Assembly (NCBI RefSeq): GCF_041222825.1
Contig: NZ_CP139482.1
Location: forward strand, 1,085,001-1,149,000
DNA length: 64,000 nucleotides
DNA from: Candidatus Thalassolituus haligoni
GTDB lineage: Bacteria; Pseudomonadota; Gammaproteobacteria; Pseudomonadales; Oceanobacteraceae
Reading direction: 5' to 3'
Part shown: positions 40,691 to 49,900 of the stretch, one piece after another
How positions within the stretch are numbered: position 1 is the stretch's first letter
Layout of the letters: every line of letters begins with the position of its first letter
Program-made: the position numbers and the translations under genes
The notes under the pieces: generated by a model
Seen by the model: the letters and a program-made list of their open reading frames with translations, nothing else
Database searches by the model: none
What the model was told of the DNA's origin: nothing

Positions 40691-41152
40691 TTATTCCGGA
40701 AACAGGGCAGATTGACTGCGGGCGGGTGGTGCAACGGCAGTTGCCGCATCTGTGCCTGACAGCGCTTGCCCGAGAGTGACCGCTGGCAGCTCCAGCGTGG
40801 CCAGCGTGGTCATCACCTCGACGATGCGTTGCACCTGAATATCAGCTTCCGGTAACACCACCAGCTTGCTGCTGTGATCGATCTGGCCGATGGCCTGTTC
40901 AAGGGCATCAAAGCGGGCCGGTTTATCCTGTGCCAGCGTGACCGAGCCGTCGTGGTGGAGCACCAGCAGTTGGGGCAACTCGTCGCTCCTGCTGTTGGTC
41001 GTTACTGCCGACTGCGACGCCAATGGCAGGGTTAGCCATTGACTGAAACTGGAGGTCAGCATGAAGAACATCAGCAGGATAAACACCACATCAATCAGTG
41101 CCGTCAGGCTGATCGGGCGTGCCCGGCGTGGCGTTATGGCCAGGCTGCTCAT
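40691..41152 (-). CDS. exbD: ExbD-type biopolymer transport protein (first copy)
   Basis: 153 residues. The single helix contains LTALIDVVFILLMFFMLTSSF with the conserved proton-path aspartate. A periplasmic domain follows, rich in Leu and Val. The ATG at 41152 overlaps the exbB TGA (ATGA), so I prefer it to the upstream in-frame ATG at 41176. With ExbB it forms the proton-driven motor for TonB. Confidence 0.9.
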   Translation of the reverse strand: MSSLAITPRRARPISLTALIDVVFILLMFFMLTSSFSQWLTLPLASQSAVTTNSRSDELPQLLVLHHDGSVTLAQDKPARFDALEQAIGQIDHSSKLVVLPEADIQVQRIVEVMTTLATLELPAVTLGQALSGTDAATAVAPPARSQSALFPE

Positions 41153-41826
41153 GCGCGCTGGGCCGCCAGTTCGCAAGTCGGCGCATCGGCGTCCGCATCC
41201 TGCTGTGTGGACTGAAGGAAGAACAGGCGGTCAATCACATCCTGCAGCTCACTGGTTTGTAATTCGGCCTTGCGCTCCAGCGCGCTGTGGATCATCGAGA
41301 CCGGAATCGCGACCGCCAGACCAGCAGCGGTGGTCAACAGTGCTTGCCAGATACCGCCCGACAGTACTGCAGGATCAACCTGGGAACCGGCGGCTTCCAT
41401 GGCCTGGAAAGCTTCGATCATGCCTAGCACCGTACCGAACAGACCCAATAAGGGGGCGATATTGGCAATCACTTCCAAGGGCCGTAATCCCTGAGTCAAC
41501 TTGCCGACTTCCAGCCGGGCGAGGCGCAGGGTTTCTTCTCGCAACGATGCGACTGACAGCGCGGGTGTTTTACGCAGCTCGAGGAATTTTCCAATCAGAC
41601 TGAGACAAGGGGATGGATGATTGCGGGTCATCAGCAAGGCTTGCGACTGTTCGCCGCTGGTGATGCGTGCAAAGGTTGCGTCGATACGCTGTCGAGAACC
41701 GGAACCTTGCCGGAAAAACTGCCATAACTTGGCCAGAATAAGCGTGCTGGCAACCAGGGAAAGCACCAACAAAATCGCGTTGATAGGCCCTCCGATCGTG
41801 TTCATCAGTGTTTGCAGTTGATCCAT
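41149..41826 (-). CDS. exbB: ExbB/TolQ/MotA-family proton channel protein
   Basis: 225 residues with three hydrophobic helices (about 12-35, 105-130 and 155-180). The last pair contains the ExbB signature VIANIAPLLGLFGTVLGMIEAF and GGIWQALLTTAAGLAVAIP. First gene of exbB-exbD-exbD-tonB-receptor-oxidase-piuC. AGGAAC lies 7-12 bases before the ATG, and a Fur-box-like palindrome sits about 45 bases upstream. Confidence 0.93.
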   Translation of the reverse strand: MDQLQTLMNTIGGPINAILLVLSLVASTLILAKLWQFFRQGSGSRQRIDATFARITSGEQSQALLMTRNHPSPCLSLIGKFLELRKTPALSVASLREETLRLARLEVGKLTQGLRPLEVIANIAPLLGLFGTVLGMIEAFQAMEAAGSQVDPAVLSGGIWQALLTTAAGLAVAIPVSMIHSALERKAELQTSELQDVIDRLFFLQSTQQDADADAPTCELAAQRA

Positions 41827-41870
41827 GGTTACCGTTCCTGAAAGTGGTTATGCAATTATGCTAATATTAA

Positions 41871-41885
41871 TGATAATGCTTATCA
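41871..41885 (-). promoter_or_regulatory. Fur-box-like palindrome upstream of exbB
   Basis: TGATAATGCTTATCA is a 7-1-7 inverted repeat with one mismatch, preceded by attaa, which extends it toward the 19-bp Fur consensus. Its position just upstream of exbB suggests iron repression of the entire leftward operon. Confidence 0.7.
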
Positions 41886-42337
41886 AATATTTTCGTAATT
41901 CTAATTGAACTTTTTCATTCATTGCAGAGTGGCAACAGAGTGCGGGAAAGGGGGGGGGGGAGAAGGTTTGGGAGTTGTGGGAATTTTGGGATCAGAGGAT
42001 CAGGGGAAGGGTTCACATAACTCAGGACAACTATTCAGGTGTCACACATGCCAGTAAGAACGCCAGTTACCGCATCGCTTTTAGTGGCGGTCGTTTGCCA
42101 TGGCCAGAGAATGAGAAAGAGTACCCTGGCGGTTTTGAATCAGTGTACTCACATAAACAGATTCTCTGGTCGACAGAGTTCGAATCGTCAGCGTCTGTAC
42201 CGGCTTAAAATTCATCTGTCGCAAACCCGGCAAAAGCCGCTGTGCTGTCATAATCACGACAGACTTTCAGTACATTGTTCAGTACATTTTTTCATCTTCC
42301 AGCGCATGAACCCTGTAATTAGTGCGTTTTAACCCAA
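41886..42337. other. Intergenic region with an 11-G tract
   Basis: About 450 bases. An uninterrupted run of 11 Gs occupies 41950-41960, roughly 65 bases beyond the Fur box. Small frames (for example 41975-42208 and 42039-42332) have no convincing ribosome binding site or known product. Otherwise nothing is recognised. Confidence 0.6.
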
Positions 42338-42600
42338 GGGGATCCTCTATTTAATCCTGCACAGCGCTGTGCGAGTGTTGCTGGATGTCAGAGCAAGGCG
42401 GCGAACGCCGCGAACGAGTCTTTTTCACGTTCGCCAACACCGCTCTGGCGGGCAGCAACCCGCGCCCTTCGGGGGCTGACAGATGATTACGACTCGGTGT
42501 CGCCGGTTGTTGACTTGGCCCGTCAGACCTGCAAACCGGCTTCGTGCTTCGACACCATCCGGAAGCCCGGAGCAGGCACCGGATTAAATAGATGATCCCC
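42338..42600. mobile_element. MITE-like repeat element, copy 2 (263 bp)
   Basis: Bounded by 20-bp inverted repeats (left ggggatcctctatttaatcc, right its complement with 19 of 20 bases matching). The left part up to about 42482 aligns with the reverse complement of the element at 28473-28637. About 98 extra bases then separate this core from the right terminus. It contains no transposase. An AA dinucleotide flanks both ends (ccaa on the left, aagg on the right). It lies between the exb operon and mioC. Confidence 0.75.
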
Positions 42601-42678
42601 AAGGCCTGTTATTTGCAGTTCAGGCTGTAACCGCTAATCGAATCCAGGCTTGCTCACCACTGGCACAGAGGTCAAATC

Positions 42679-43137
42679 ATGGCAAAAATTCAGGTCATCA
42701 TCGGTTCCGTCAATGGCACTGCCTTGCAGGTCGGTGCTGTGGTTGCGCAACTGCTGGAAAAACTCGGGCACCATGCCTGGATCAATGTTGAACCCAGCGC
42801 CGCTGATCTCGGCCGCGATGCGGATGAAATATTGTTGATCTGTTGCTCCACCACCGGCAACGGTGAACTGCCACGCAATATCTATCCGGTGTACCTGGCC
42901 CTGGAAGACCAGCTCGTCAACCTGCAAGGCCGGCGTTATGCGGTCATTGCCCTGGGCGACAGCGGTTATCCCCGTTATGCCCAGGCCGGAATGACACTGG
43001 AAGCCTTACTGTACGGCAGTGGCGCCAGTCAGGTCAGCGATCTGTATCGCCTTGATGCCGCTCTGGTTCCTAATGCTGAACAACCCATGGCCGCTGCCCG
43101 CTGGGCACTGCAATGGTCTGACCTGCTCAGTGCCTGA
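42679..43137 (+). CDS. mioC: Flavodoxin-like protein MioC
   Basis: 152 residues with one flavodoxin domain that binds FMN. The phosphate loop is IIGSVNGTALQVGAVV, followed by LICCSTTGNGELPRNIYP and YAVIALGDSGYPRYAQAG, both typical of MioC and of flavodoxin-like domains of P450 and sulfite reductases. In E. coli MioC supports biotin synthase and its gene lies beside oriC; here it has no replication genes nearby. It directly follows the copy-2 repeat element. Confidence 0.88.
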   Translation: MAKIQVIIGSVNGTALQVGAVVAQLLEKLGHHAWINVEPSAADLGRDADEILLICCSTTGNGELPRNIYPVYLALEDQLVNLQGRRYAVIALGDSGYPRYAQAGMTLEALLYGSGASQVSDLYRLDAALVPNAEQPMAAARWALQWSDLLSA

Positions 43138-43166
43138 TTTTCTTCTCCACCCGGAAACCCGTCCGA

Positions 43167-43613
43167 ATGTCTGATACGGATATGACTTCAATAGCAGAAA
43201 GCCCGATGCAACTGCGCTTTTTGGTATTTCACGTACACCGGGTCAGTGCCCGTCTGCGTTATCTGACCATGCCCTACGGCCAGCTTTGTATGCCAACCCC
43301 CTTACCCAAACTGGCGGAACTGATGGATGAACGGCCACAATTCGACAAGCTGGCCATTCATCCCGGCACCTGGCTGAAGCAAGCCTGTGAACAGATGCAG
43401 CTGCCGCTCGATCGCCTGTCGGTAGAACCCGGCTTCCGCCGCTGGATAGACACCCCTGGCCAGCCAACTCAGGTATATATCCTGCGGGTTTCAGGCCCGT
43501 CGCCCTTCGCTGCCCCGGAAGGCATGCGCTGGATTGAACTCCCGGACTGCTTCAGCATGTTGCCAATCGAACGGCTGTTAATGCAGTCGGTGTATCAGTA
43601 CTTGCTGGAGTAG
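43167..43613 (+). CDS. Hypothetical protein
   Basis: 148 residues, 29 bases after mioC and likely cotranscribed. There is no signal peptide or membrane helix. The sequence is mixed alpha/beta with many prolines and aromatic residues (LRFLVFHVHRVSARLRYLTMPYGQL, with GFRRWIDTPG and MRWIELPDCF further on). An alternative start is MQLRFL at 43206. I do not recognise the family. Confidence 0.6.
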   Translation: MSDTDMTSIAESPMQLRFLVFHVHRVSARLRYLTMPYGQLCMPTPLPKLAELMDERPQFDKLAIHPGTWLKQACEQMQLPLDRLSVEPGFRRWIDTPGQPTQVYILRVSGPSPFAAPEGMRWIELPDCFSMLPIERLLMQSVYQYLLE

Positions 43614-43624
43614 CTCAGCATGGT

Positions 43625-44245
43625 TCATGGTCTGGCCGTGTGCTTCAGCAGCAGCGACCAGAACCACCAGTAGCCCACCCCGAACAACACCATTCCCCCC
43701 AGCCCGACTGACGAGGTCGTGACATGGCTGTGGTTCCCCAGCGACAGGCCCAAGCACAGCGCCAGCAGAGGCAAGCACAGCAGCATATTCCAGCCAATCA
43801 TGGTGGCGATTTGCTCAAACAGCAGCAGTTGGGAGCAGAGGGTATAAATGACGCTGGCCACCAGAATAACCAGCAGTAGCCAGCCGAAGGCGGCACTATC
43901 GACCAACAGCACCAGCAATTCCGGCAATATCAGGCTGAGCAGCACGGCAGCAAGCCCCAGCCATGGCCAGTTGGCCGCAGCGGGGAAGGCCAGACGCTGC
44001 AAAACAATCAGCAACAGCGCCCGGATGCCCAGTAGCGTACTGGCACCAAAAGCAACCGAAGCAACCGAAAACGACGCCAGCCCCAGTTTTATGCCGATTA
44101 CCATCACCACTGCGGCTGCCAGCAGCGCGGTCAGCCGGGTGATTTTCGGATAAATACCCGAATGGCTGAACCATTGCCTGATGGCCAGCTGCCATGATGG
44201 CAGTGGCAATAATGGTTCAGAGCGACGAAGCTGAAACAGAGACAT
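43625..44245 (-). CDS. Multi-helix membrane protein, unknown function
   Basis: 206 residues with about five or six hydrophobic helices, which predicts an inner-membrane protein, possibly YIP1-like. The start MSLFQLRRSEPLL is preceded by GAGG 6-9 bases upstream; an upstream ATG at 44275 is less likely. It is convergent with the hypothetical gene and divergent from the MocR regulator, which makes it a candidate target of that regulator. Confidence 0.7.
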   Translation of the reverse strand: MSLFQLRRSEPLLPLPSWQLAIRQWFSHSGIYPKITRLTALLAAAVVMVIGIKLGLASFSVASVAFGASTLLGIRALLLIVLQRLAFPAAANWPWLGLAAVLLSLILPELLVLLVDSAAFGWLLLVILVASVIYTLCSQLLLFEQIATMIGWNMLLCLPLLALCLGLSLGNHSHVTTSSVGLGGMVLFGVGYWWFWSLLLKHTARP

Positions 44246-44300
44246 AAACACCTCGGCTGAATGGTAGGCAGGCAATCCTAATGATCAGGAACCCCGCAAT

Positions 44301-44378
44301 GGCTAGAAACCAGAGCGGCTAGAAACCAGAGCGGCTAGAAACCAGAGCGGCTAGAAACCAGAGCGGCTAGAAAACCAG
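44301..44378. repeat. 16-bp tandem repeat, nearly 5 copies
   Basis: Four exact copies of ggctagaaaccagagc plus a partial, slightly changed fifth copy. They lie between the membrane-protein gene and the MocR regulator. Confidence 0.95.
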
Positions 44379-44448
44379 CCCATCATGCCGTAGCCCGGCC
44401 CAAGGTATTAGCACCACAATGGCACTGAACAAGCGGTACAGATGACCC

Positions 44449-44493
44449 CTGTACAGTTAACTGAACTGGCTAATTGAGAGAAAACTGTACTGG
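44449..44493. promoter_or_regulatory. Candidate MocR operator (repeated ACTGTAC-type boxes)
   Basis: CTGTACAGTT (44449-44458), AACTGAACTGG (44459-44469) and ACTGTACTGG (44484-44493) lie about 100 bases before the MocR gene. Spaced direct and inverted repeats of this type are known targets of MocR-family regulators. The remaining intergenic sequence holds the 16-bp array. Confidence 0.45.
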
Positions 44494-44593
44494 TTGCCAG
44501 CGCCATCACGACGGTATGCTCAACAACCCCGAAGTGGACAGCCACTAAAAACCGTTACCAAACAGTCGTGAATCGACGTGAGAGAGAGCCAAT

Positions 44594-46105
44594 ATGCTCG
44601 AACGTAGCCAGGACAAACCCCTCTACCAGCAACTGGCAGATGCCCTCAGCAACGATATTCGCAGCGGTATTTATCCGGTGGGTCATAAGGTGCCCAGCGT
44701 ACGCAAGATGAGCGGGTTACGCGGCGTCAGTATCTCCACCGTCAGCCAGGCCTATGGCTGGCTGGAAGACCAGGGCTGGCTGCAAGCACGGCCACAATCC
44801 GGTTACTACGTTCGTTCCACCCATACCCAGATGGGACAGGCCAAGGTCATCCGGTTACCGGTCTCCGCACCAGAAGTCGCCCCCTCGGAAGTCACCAAGG
44901 CGGATCTGATCAGCCACGTACTGAATCAACTGAACCACCCCAGCCAGGTGAATCTGGGAGCCACCATCCCCCATGCCTCACTGATGCCCCAGCGCCAGTT
45001 ACAGCAACACATTCAGAAAGTCAGCCGTTACCGGCTGGCCGAAGTGCTGACCTACCAGTTTTCACCGGGCCATACCGGCTTGCGCCAACAGCTGGCCATT
45101 CGCATGCGTGATGCCAGCGTAACTTGCCACTCCGACGATATTGTTATCAGCCATGGTTGTGTCGAGGCGCTGACACTGTGCCTGCGAGCCAGCACCACGC
45201 CAGGCGACTTGATCGCGGTCGAATCACCCTGTTATTACGGCTTCTTGCAACTGGCAGAATTGCTTGGCCTCAAAGTGCTGGAAATACCCACCGACCCCGC
45301 CACCGGCATCAGTCTGGAAGCGCTGGAACTGGCCCTGAGCCAGTGGCCGATCACCCTGGTACTGCTGACGGCGCGCTTCTCCAACCCCCACGGCTCGGTA
45401 ATACCGGTGGCGCGGCAAAAACAGCTGGTGACGATGGCTCGTCGGTACGATATCGACCTGCTGGAAGACGACATCTACGGTGAACTGGCCTACGTCAACA
45501 AAAACACCAGCCCCAAAAACACCAGCCCCAATAACACCAGCCTTGATGGTGCTTGTACCGCCCTCAAAGCCTGGGATACCGATGGCCGGGTAATGTACTG
45601 CTCATCGTTTTCAAAAACCCTGTCGGCAGGCTTGAGAATTGGCTGGTGTATACCGGGACGCCATTTTGATGACGTGGTCAAACATCAGCTCTTTACCACC
45701 TTTTCGGCCAGCAGCCTCTCGCAAGAGACGCTCTATTCCTACCTGCAACAAGGGCACTACGACCGCCACCTGCGCAAATTGCGGCAAACCATCACCGACA
45801 ACTGCATGCGGTTCTACCAGGCCATACAGCAATATTTTCCAGCACAAACCCTGATCTCCCAGCCACTCGGCGGTTATTGCCTCTGGGTTCAGCTGCCGGA
45901 TGGGGTATCGTCCGGGCAACTGTTTCACCTCGCCCGAGAGCAATCCATCAGCATTGTGCCAGGCGGCCTGTTTTCCAACAGCGAACGATTTGAACAATAC
46001 CTGCGCCTGAACATCGCCCGACCGTGGGACGACAGCGTCGCCACCGCACTGAGCACCCTCGGGCAACTGGTCGCCCGGTTGATGCCGCAGTCACTGCCAA
46101 CGTAA
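44594..46105 (+). CDS. MocR-type GntR/aminotransferase transcriptional regulator
   Basis: 503 residues. An N-terminal winged helix of the GntR family (about 5-75, KPLYQQLADALSNDIRSGIY and YGWLEDQGWLQARPQSGYYV) is joined to a fold-type I aminotransferase domain (about 120-490). The PLP lysine is K341 in SSFSKTLSAGLRIGW, with CFNP-equivalent TARFSNPHGSV. In the family PLP or an amino compound tunes DNA binding. The target is unknown. A short in-frame repeat (NTSPK/NTSPN/NTS, near 45500-45540) expands a loop after DDIYGELAY. Divergent from the membrane protein. Confidence 0.92.
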   Translation: MLERSQDKPLYQQLADALSNDIRSGIYPVGHKVPSVRKMSGLRGVSISTVSQAYGWLEDQGWLQARPQSGYYVRSTHTQMGQAKVIRLPVSAPEVAPSEVTKADLISHVLNQLNHPSQVNLGATIPHASLMPQRQLQQHIQKVSRYRLAEVLTYQFSPGHTGLRQQLAIRMRDASVTCHSDDIVISHGCVEALTLCLRASTTPGDLIAVESPCYYGFLQLAELLGLKVLEIPTDPATGISLEALELALSQWPITLVLLTARFSNPHGSVIPVARQKQLVTMARRYDIDLLEDDIYGELAYVNKNTSPKNTSPNNTSLDGACTALKAWDTDGRVMYCSSFSKTLSAGLRIGWCIPGRHFDDVVKHQLFTTFSASSLSQETLYSYLQQGHYDRHLRKLRQTITDNCMRFYQAIQQYFPAQTLISQPLGGYCLWVQLPDGVSSGQLFHLAREQSISIVPGGLFSNSERFEQYLRLNIARPWDDSVATALSTLGQLVARLMPQSLPT

Positions 46106-46368
46106 TCGCGGAAAGTAATCGCCGGGGCCTGGCGGCGATCACACCGGGCCGCTGCAGACGCCAGGCGTGTGATGAAATGCGCCATGTTGATGATGAGCCT
46201 GGCTGCTCACACCCCCCGGAATCCGTACCTTCTAACGGCTGTCATGGCATCGCCGACAGACCACCGTCGTTGTGAGTGTTGCCGCCAGCCGATACTCTCA
46301 ACCATCGAATGCCTTTTCGGCAAACAACTCGCCCAAGCAGTCGCCCACAGCAAAAGGAACCACGAGGT

Positions 46369-46848
46369 ATGGCCGTACCCGACCAACACACCTTGTACCT
46401 GCTGGCCCGGCAGTGTCGCCGCGCCATTGAAGCCGTTCCCCGTGAAGAATTTATCGGATCGGTATTCCGGGATTTTCCCGCTGGCTGTTGCGGCGATACC
46501 TCCAACGTACTGGCGACCTACCTGTTCGAAAAAACCGGCGTAATCGCTGACTACTGTGCCGGTCGAGATGGCGGCACCGATCACGAAATCTACTCCCACG
46601 CCTGGCTACAAATAAACAACCTGATCATCGACATCACCGCCGATCAATTTCAAGATCGGGGTTATCCGCTGGATCCCGTCTACGTTGGCCCGGCAACCGA
46701 CTGGCACAAAACCTTTGACGTAACAGTAGAACCCGATGCCCGACACACATCGATCAAAGACGTTAATTGGCTGGAGGTTGCCTGGCAGCGGATCATGGCG
46801 GAGATGGCCGCGACAGAACACCATTGGCTGCCACGCTCCGAGTGGTAG
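46369..46848 (+). CDS. Uncharacterised protein with Cys-His-Asp pattern
   Basis: 159 residues from the start MAVPDQHT, which has AAGGA about 11 bases upstream; the frame is open further. A segment FPAGCCGDTSNVLATYLFE, followed by IYSHAWLQINNLIIDITADQF, gives a Cys...His...Asp order like that of papain or transglutaminase folds, so a cysteine hydrolase or transferase is possible. There is no signal peptide, so it is cytosolic. It is followed 135 bases later by the restriction-modification gene. Function unknown; I do not place it in a named family. Confidence 0.65.
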   Translation: MAVPDQHTLYLLARQCRRAIEAVPREEFIGSVFRDFPAGCCGDTSNVLATYLFEKTGVIADYCAGRDGGTDHEIYSHAWLQINNLIIDITADQFQDRGYPLDPVYVGPATDWHKTFDVTVEPDARHTSIKDVNWLEVAWQRIMAEMAATEHHWLPRSEW

Positions 46849-46983
46849 TCTGGCTGAGACGGAGGCGTTCCCACACTCCGCGTGATAGCCGAAAACCAAG
46901 ACCGAAGATAACTCCCTGACACCCATGTGATATTCTTCTGGCCATTGCCGCTTTTCACCATATTCACCATAAGGACATGCCCC

Positions 46984-49900
46984 ATGGCCAGCAGTACCGC
47001 GTCTATCGATACCTCCGTACTGCTGTTTGCCAACCTGCCTGAACCCAGCGTTAACCCCGATTCTGTGGAAGCCTTTATTGCCCGCTGGAAAGATGGCGGG
47101 GGCACCGAGCGTGCTAACTACCAGCTGTTTCTGAACGAACTGTGCGAGGTGTTAAACCTCGACAAGCCGGAACCCGCCCGCGACGACGTCCGAGATAACA
47201 GCTACGTCTTTGAACGTCGGGTGACCGAAGCCTTTACCGAAGGCGGCAGTACCAAGCGATTTATCGACCTGTACAAACGCAGTAGTTTCGTCTGTGAAGC
47301 CAAGCAATCGGGTCTGACGCTGGCGTCTAGCCGCTGGGACAAAGCCATGCGCAAGGCCTTTAACCAGGCTGAAGGTTACGTACGGGCCTTGCCCGCAGAT
47401 GAGGGCAGGCCACCGTTTATTATCGTTACCGACGTTGGCCGCCACTTGGAGCTGTATTCTGAATTCAGCCGCAGCGGTGGTAACTACACCGCTTATCCCG
47501 ACGCCAACAGCTTTCGGATCAAACTCGAAGACCTGCGCAAGCCAGAGATTCAGCAGCGTTTAATTGCGGTATGGACAAACCCGATGGAGCTGGATCCCAG
47601 CCGCCTGTCGGCACGGGTCACCCGTGATATTGCCGACCAGCTGGCAAAGCTGGCCAAATCCCTCGAAGCTGATAACCACTCCCCCGAGCAAACTTCCGGC
47701 TTTCTGATGCGCTGCCTGTTTACCATGTTTGCTGAAGATGTTGGCCTTTTGCCACACCGCAGTTTTACCGAACTGCTGATGGAGCTGGAGCAAGACGACT
47801 CTTTCAAGGATATGCTTGAAAATCTGTGGAAAACCATGAACAGCGGTGGCTTTTCGGCGATTTTGCGCAAAAAAGTGCTGAAGTTTAACGGTGGCCTGTT
47901 CGCAGAAGCCGAAGCCATCGAACTGAACCGCGAACAGCGCCAGCTATTAATTGAAGCCGCCAAATCCGACTGGCGATTTGTCGAACCGGCCATTTTTGGC
48001 ACCTTGCTGGAACGGGCGTTAGACCCCCGTGAACGTCATAAACTGGGTGCCCATTACACCCCACGTAGTTACGTCGAACGGCTGGTGATGCCCACCATCA
48101 TCGACCCTTTGCGGGAAGAATGGGAAAACGTACAAGCGGCGGCGGTCGCGCTGGAAGACAAGGGCAAACACAAAGACGCCGTCGCCGAAATTCGCGCCTT
48201 TCATCATCGACTGTGCAATATCCGCGTACTCGATCCGGCCTGTGGCAGCGGTAACTTTTTGTACGTAACGCTGGAGCACATGAAACGGCTGGAAGGCGAC
48301 GTACTCAACCTGTTGCACGAACTGGGCGAAAGCCAGGGCCTGCTGGATATGGCAGGCATTACCGTTGACCCGCACCAGTTCCTCGGTATCGAAATCAACC
48401 CTCGGGCCGCCAAGGTGGCCGAAATGGTGCTGTGGATTGGTTACCTGCAATGGCACTTCCGCACTTATGGCAACAGCAACCCGCCAGAACCAGTGTTAAA
48501 AGACTTCCACAATATCGACAACCGCGATGCCCTGATTGAATACGACAGCCGCAGTGAACTGCTCGATGAACACGGCCAGCCAGTAACCATCTGGGACGGC
48601 CTGACCATGAAGACCAGTCCGGTCACCGGCGAACTTATCCCCGACGACAGCGCCCGCACAGCGGTGTACCAGTACCACAACCCCAAACAAACCCGATGGC
48701 CTGACGCGGATTTTATTGTCGGTAATCCGCCGTTTATTGGTGCCTCCACCATGCGACGGGCGTTAGGGGATGGCTATGTGGATTCGGTGCGTAATGTCTT
48801 TAAAGGCACAGTGCCGGAATCCGCCGATTTCGTGATGTTCTGGTGGCATATCGCCGCTGAAAAAGTCCGACAGGGCCAAGGTAAAGTTGGAGAGCCACGC
48901 CAGTTTGGCTTTATTACCACCAATAGCCTGCGCCAGACCTTTAACCGCCGGGTGCTGGAACCGCACCTGAACGACCCGAAAAAGCCTTTGTCGCTAGCTT
49001 TTGCCATCCCGGATCACCCTTGGGTCGACGCCAGCGACGGCGCAGCCGTGCGAATCGCCATGACAGTAGGCGTGGCCGGAGAACAGCAAGGCCGACTGCT
49101 GACCAGTCTGAAAGAATCAGAAACCCAAACCGATGAAATCAAAGTCGATTTCCAGAATCGCCACGGCAAGCTGTTTGCGGATTTAAAGATTGGGGCGGAT
49201 GTTCACGGAGCAAAACCATTGTTGTCCAATTCTGGTATCAGCTCTCGTGGGGTTCAGCTGATTGGTTCTGGCTTTATTGTTACCCCGGACGCGGCCAAAC
49301 AATTAGGCTTGGGCACTGTGCCTGGACTGGAACAGCATATTCGCCAATACCGACATGGACGCGACCTGACCGACAAGCCACGAGGCGTGATGGTGATCGA
49401 CTTGTTTGGGCTGACTCAGGACGACGTACGCAACCAATTTCCGGCGGTGTATCAATGGGTGGCAGAGCGGGTTAAACCAGAACGCGATCAAAACAACCGA
49501 AAGTCCTATAGAGATAACTGGTGGGTTTTCGGTGAAGCAAGGAGAGAGTGGAGGCAAGTTGAGAAGGCTCTTTCTGGCTATGTAGCCACTGTCGAAACGA
49601 TGAAACACCGAGTATTTCTGGCTATGGATGGAGACATTATGCCAGACAACATGCTGGTTGCGATTGGCATTGGTTCACCGACAGCTCTGGGGACATTATC
49701 TTCTCGTATTCATACAAATTGGGCATTAGCCGCTGGCGGAACTCTCGAAGACCGTCCCCGATACAACAAATCAGTCTGCTTTGAAACCTTCCCCTTCCCG
49801 GATCTTTCCAGCCCAGAACAAGTAACACTCACCGCCCGTATCGGAGAGCTGGCCGAGCAAATAGACCAGCACCGCAAAACCCAGCAAGCCGCCCACGACA

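Noticed and set aside
41975..42332. Two overlapping small frames before the copy-2 element
   Set aside because: No start signals, no recognisable protein and overlapping frames. Degraded coding sequence cannot be excluded.
42679..43137. mioC taken as a marker of nearby oriC
   Set aside because: The mioC-oriC linkage is enterobacterial. No DnaA boxes or mnmG are found next to this copy.
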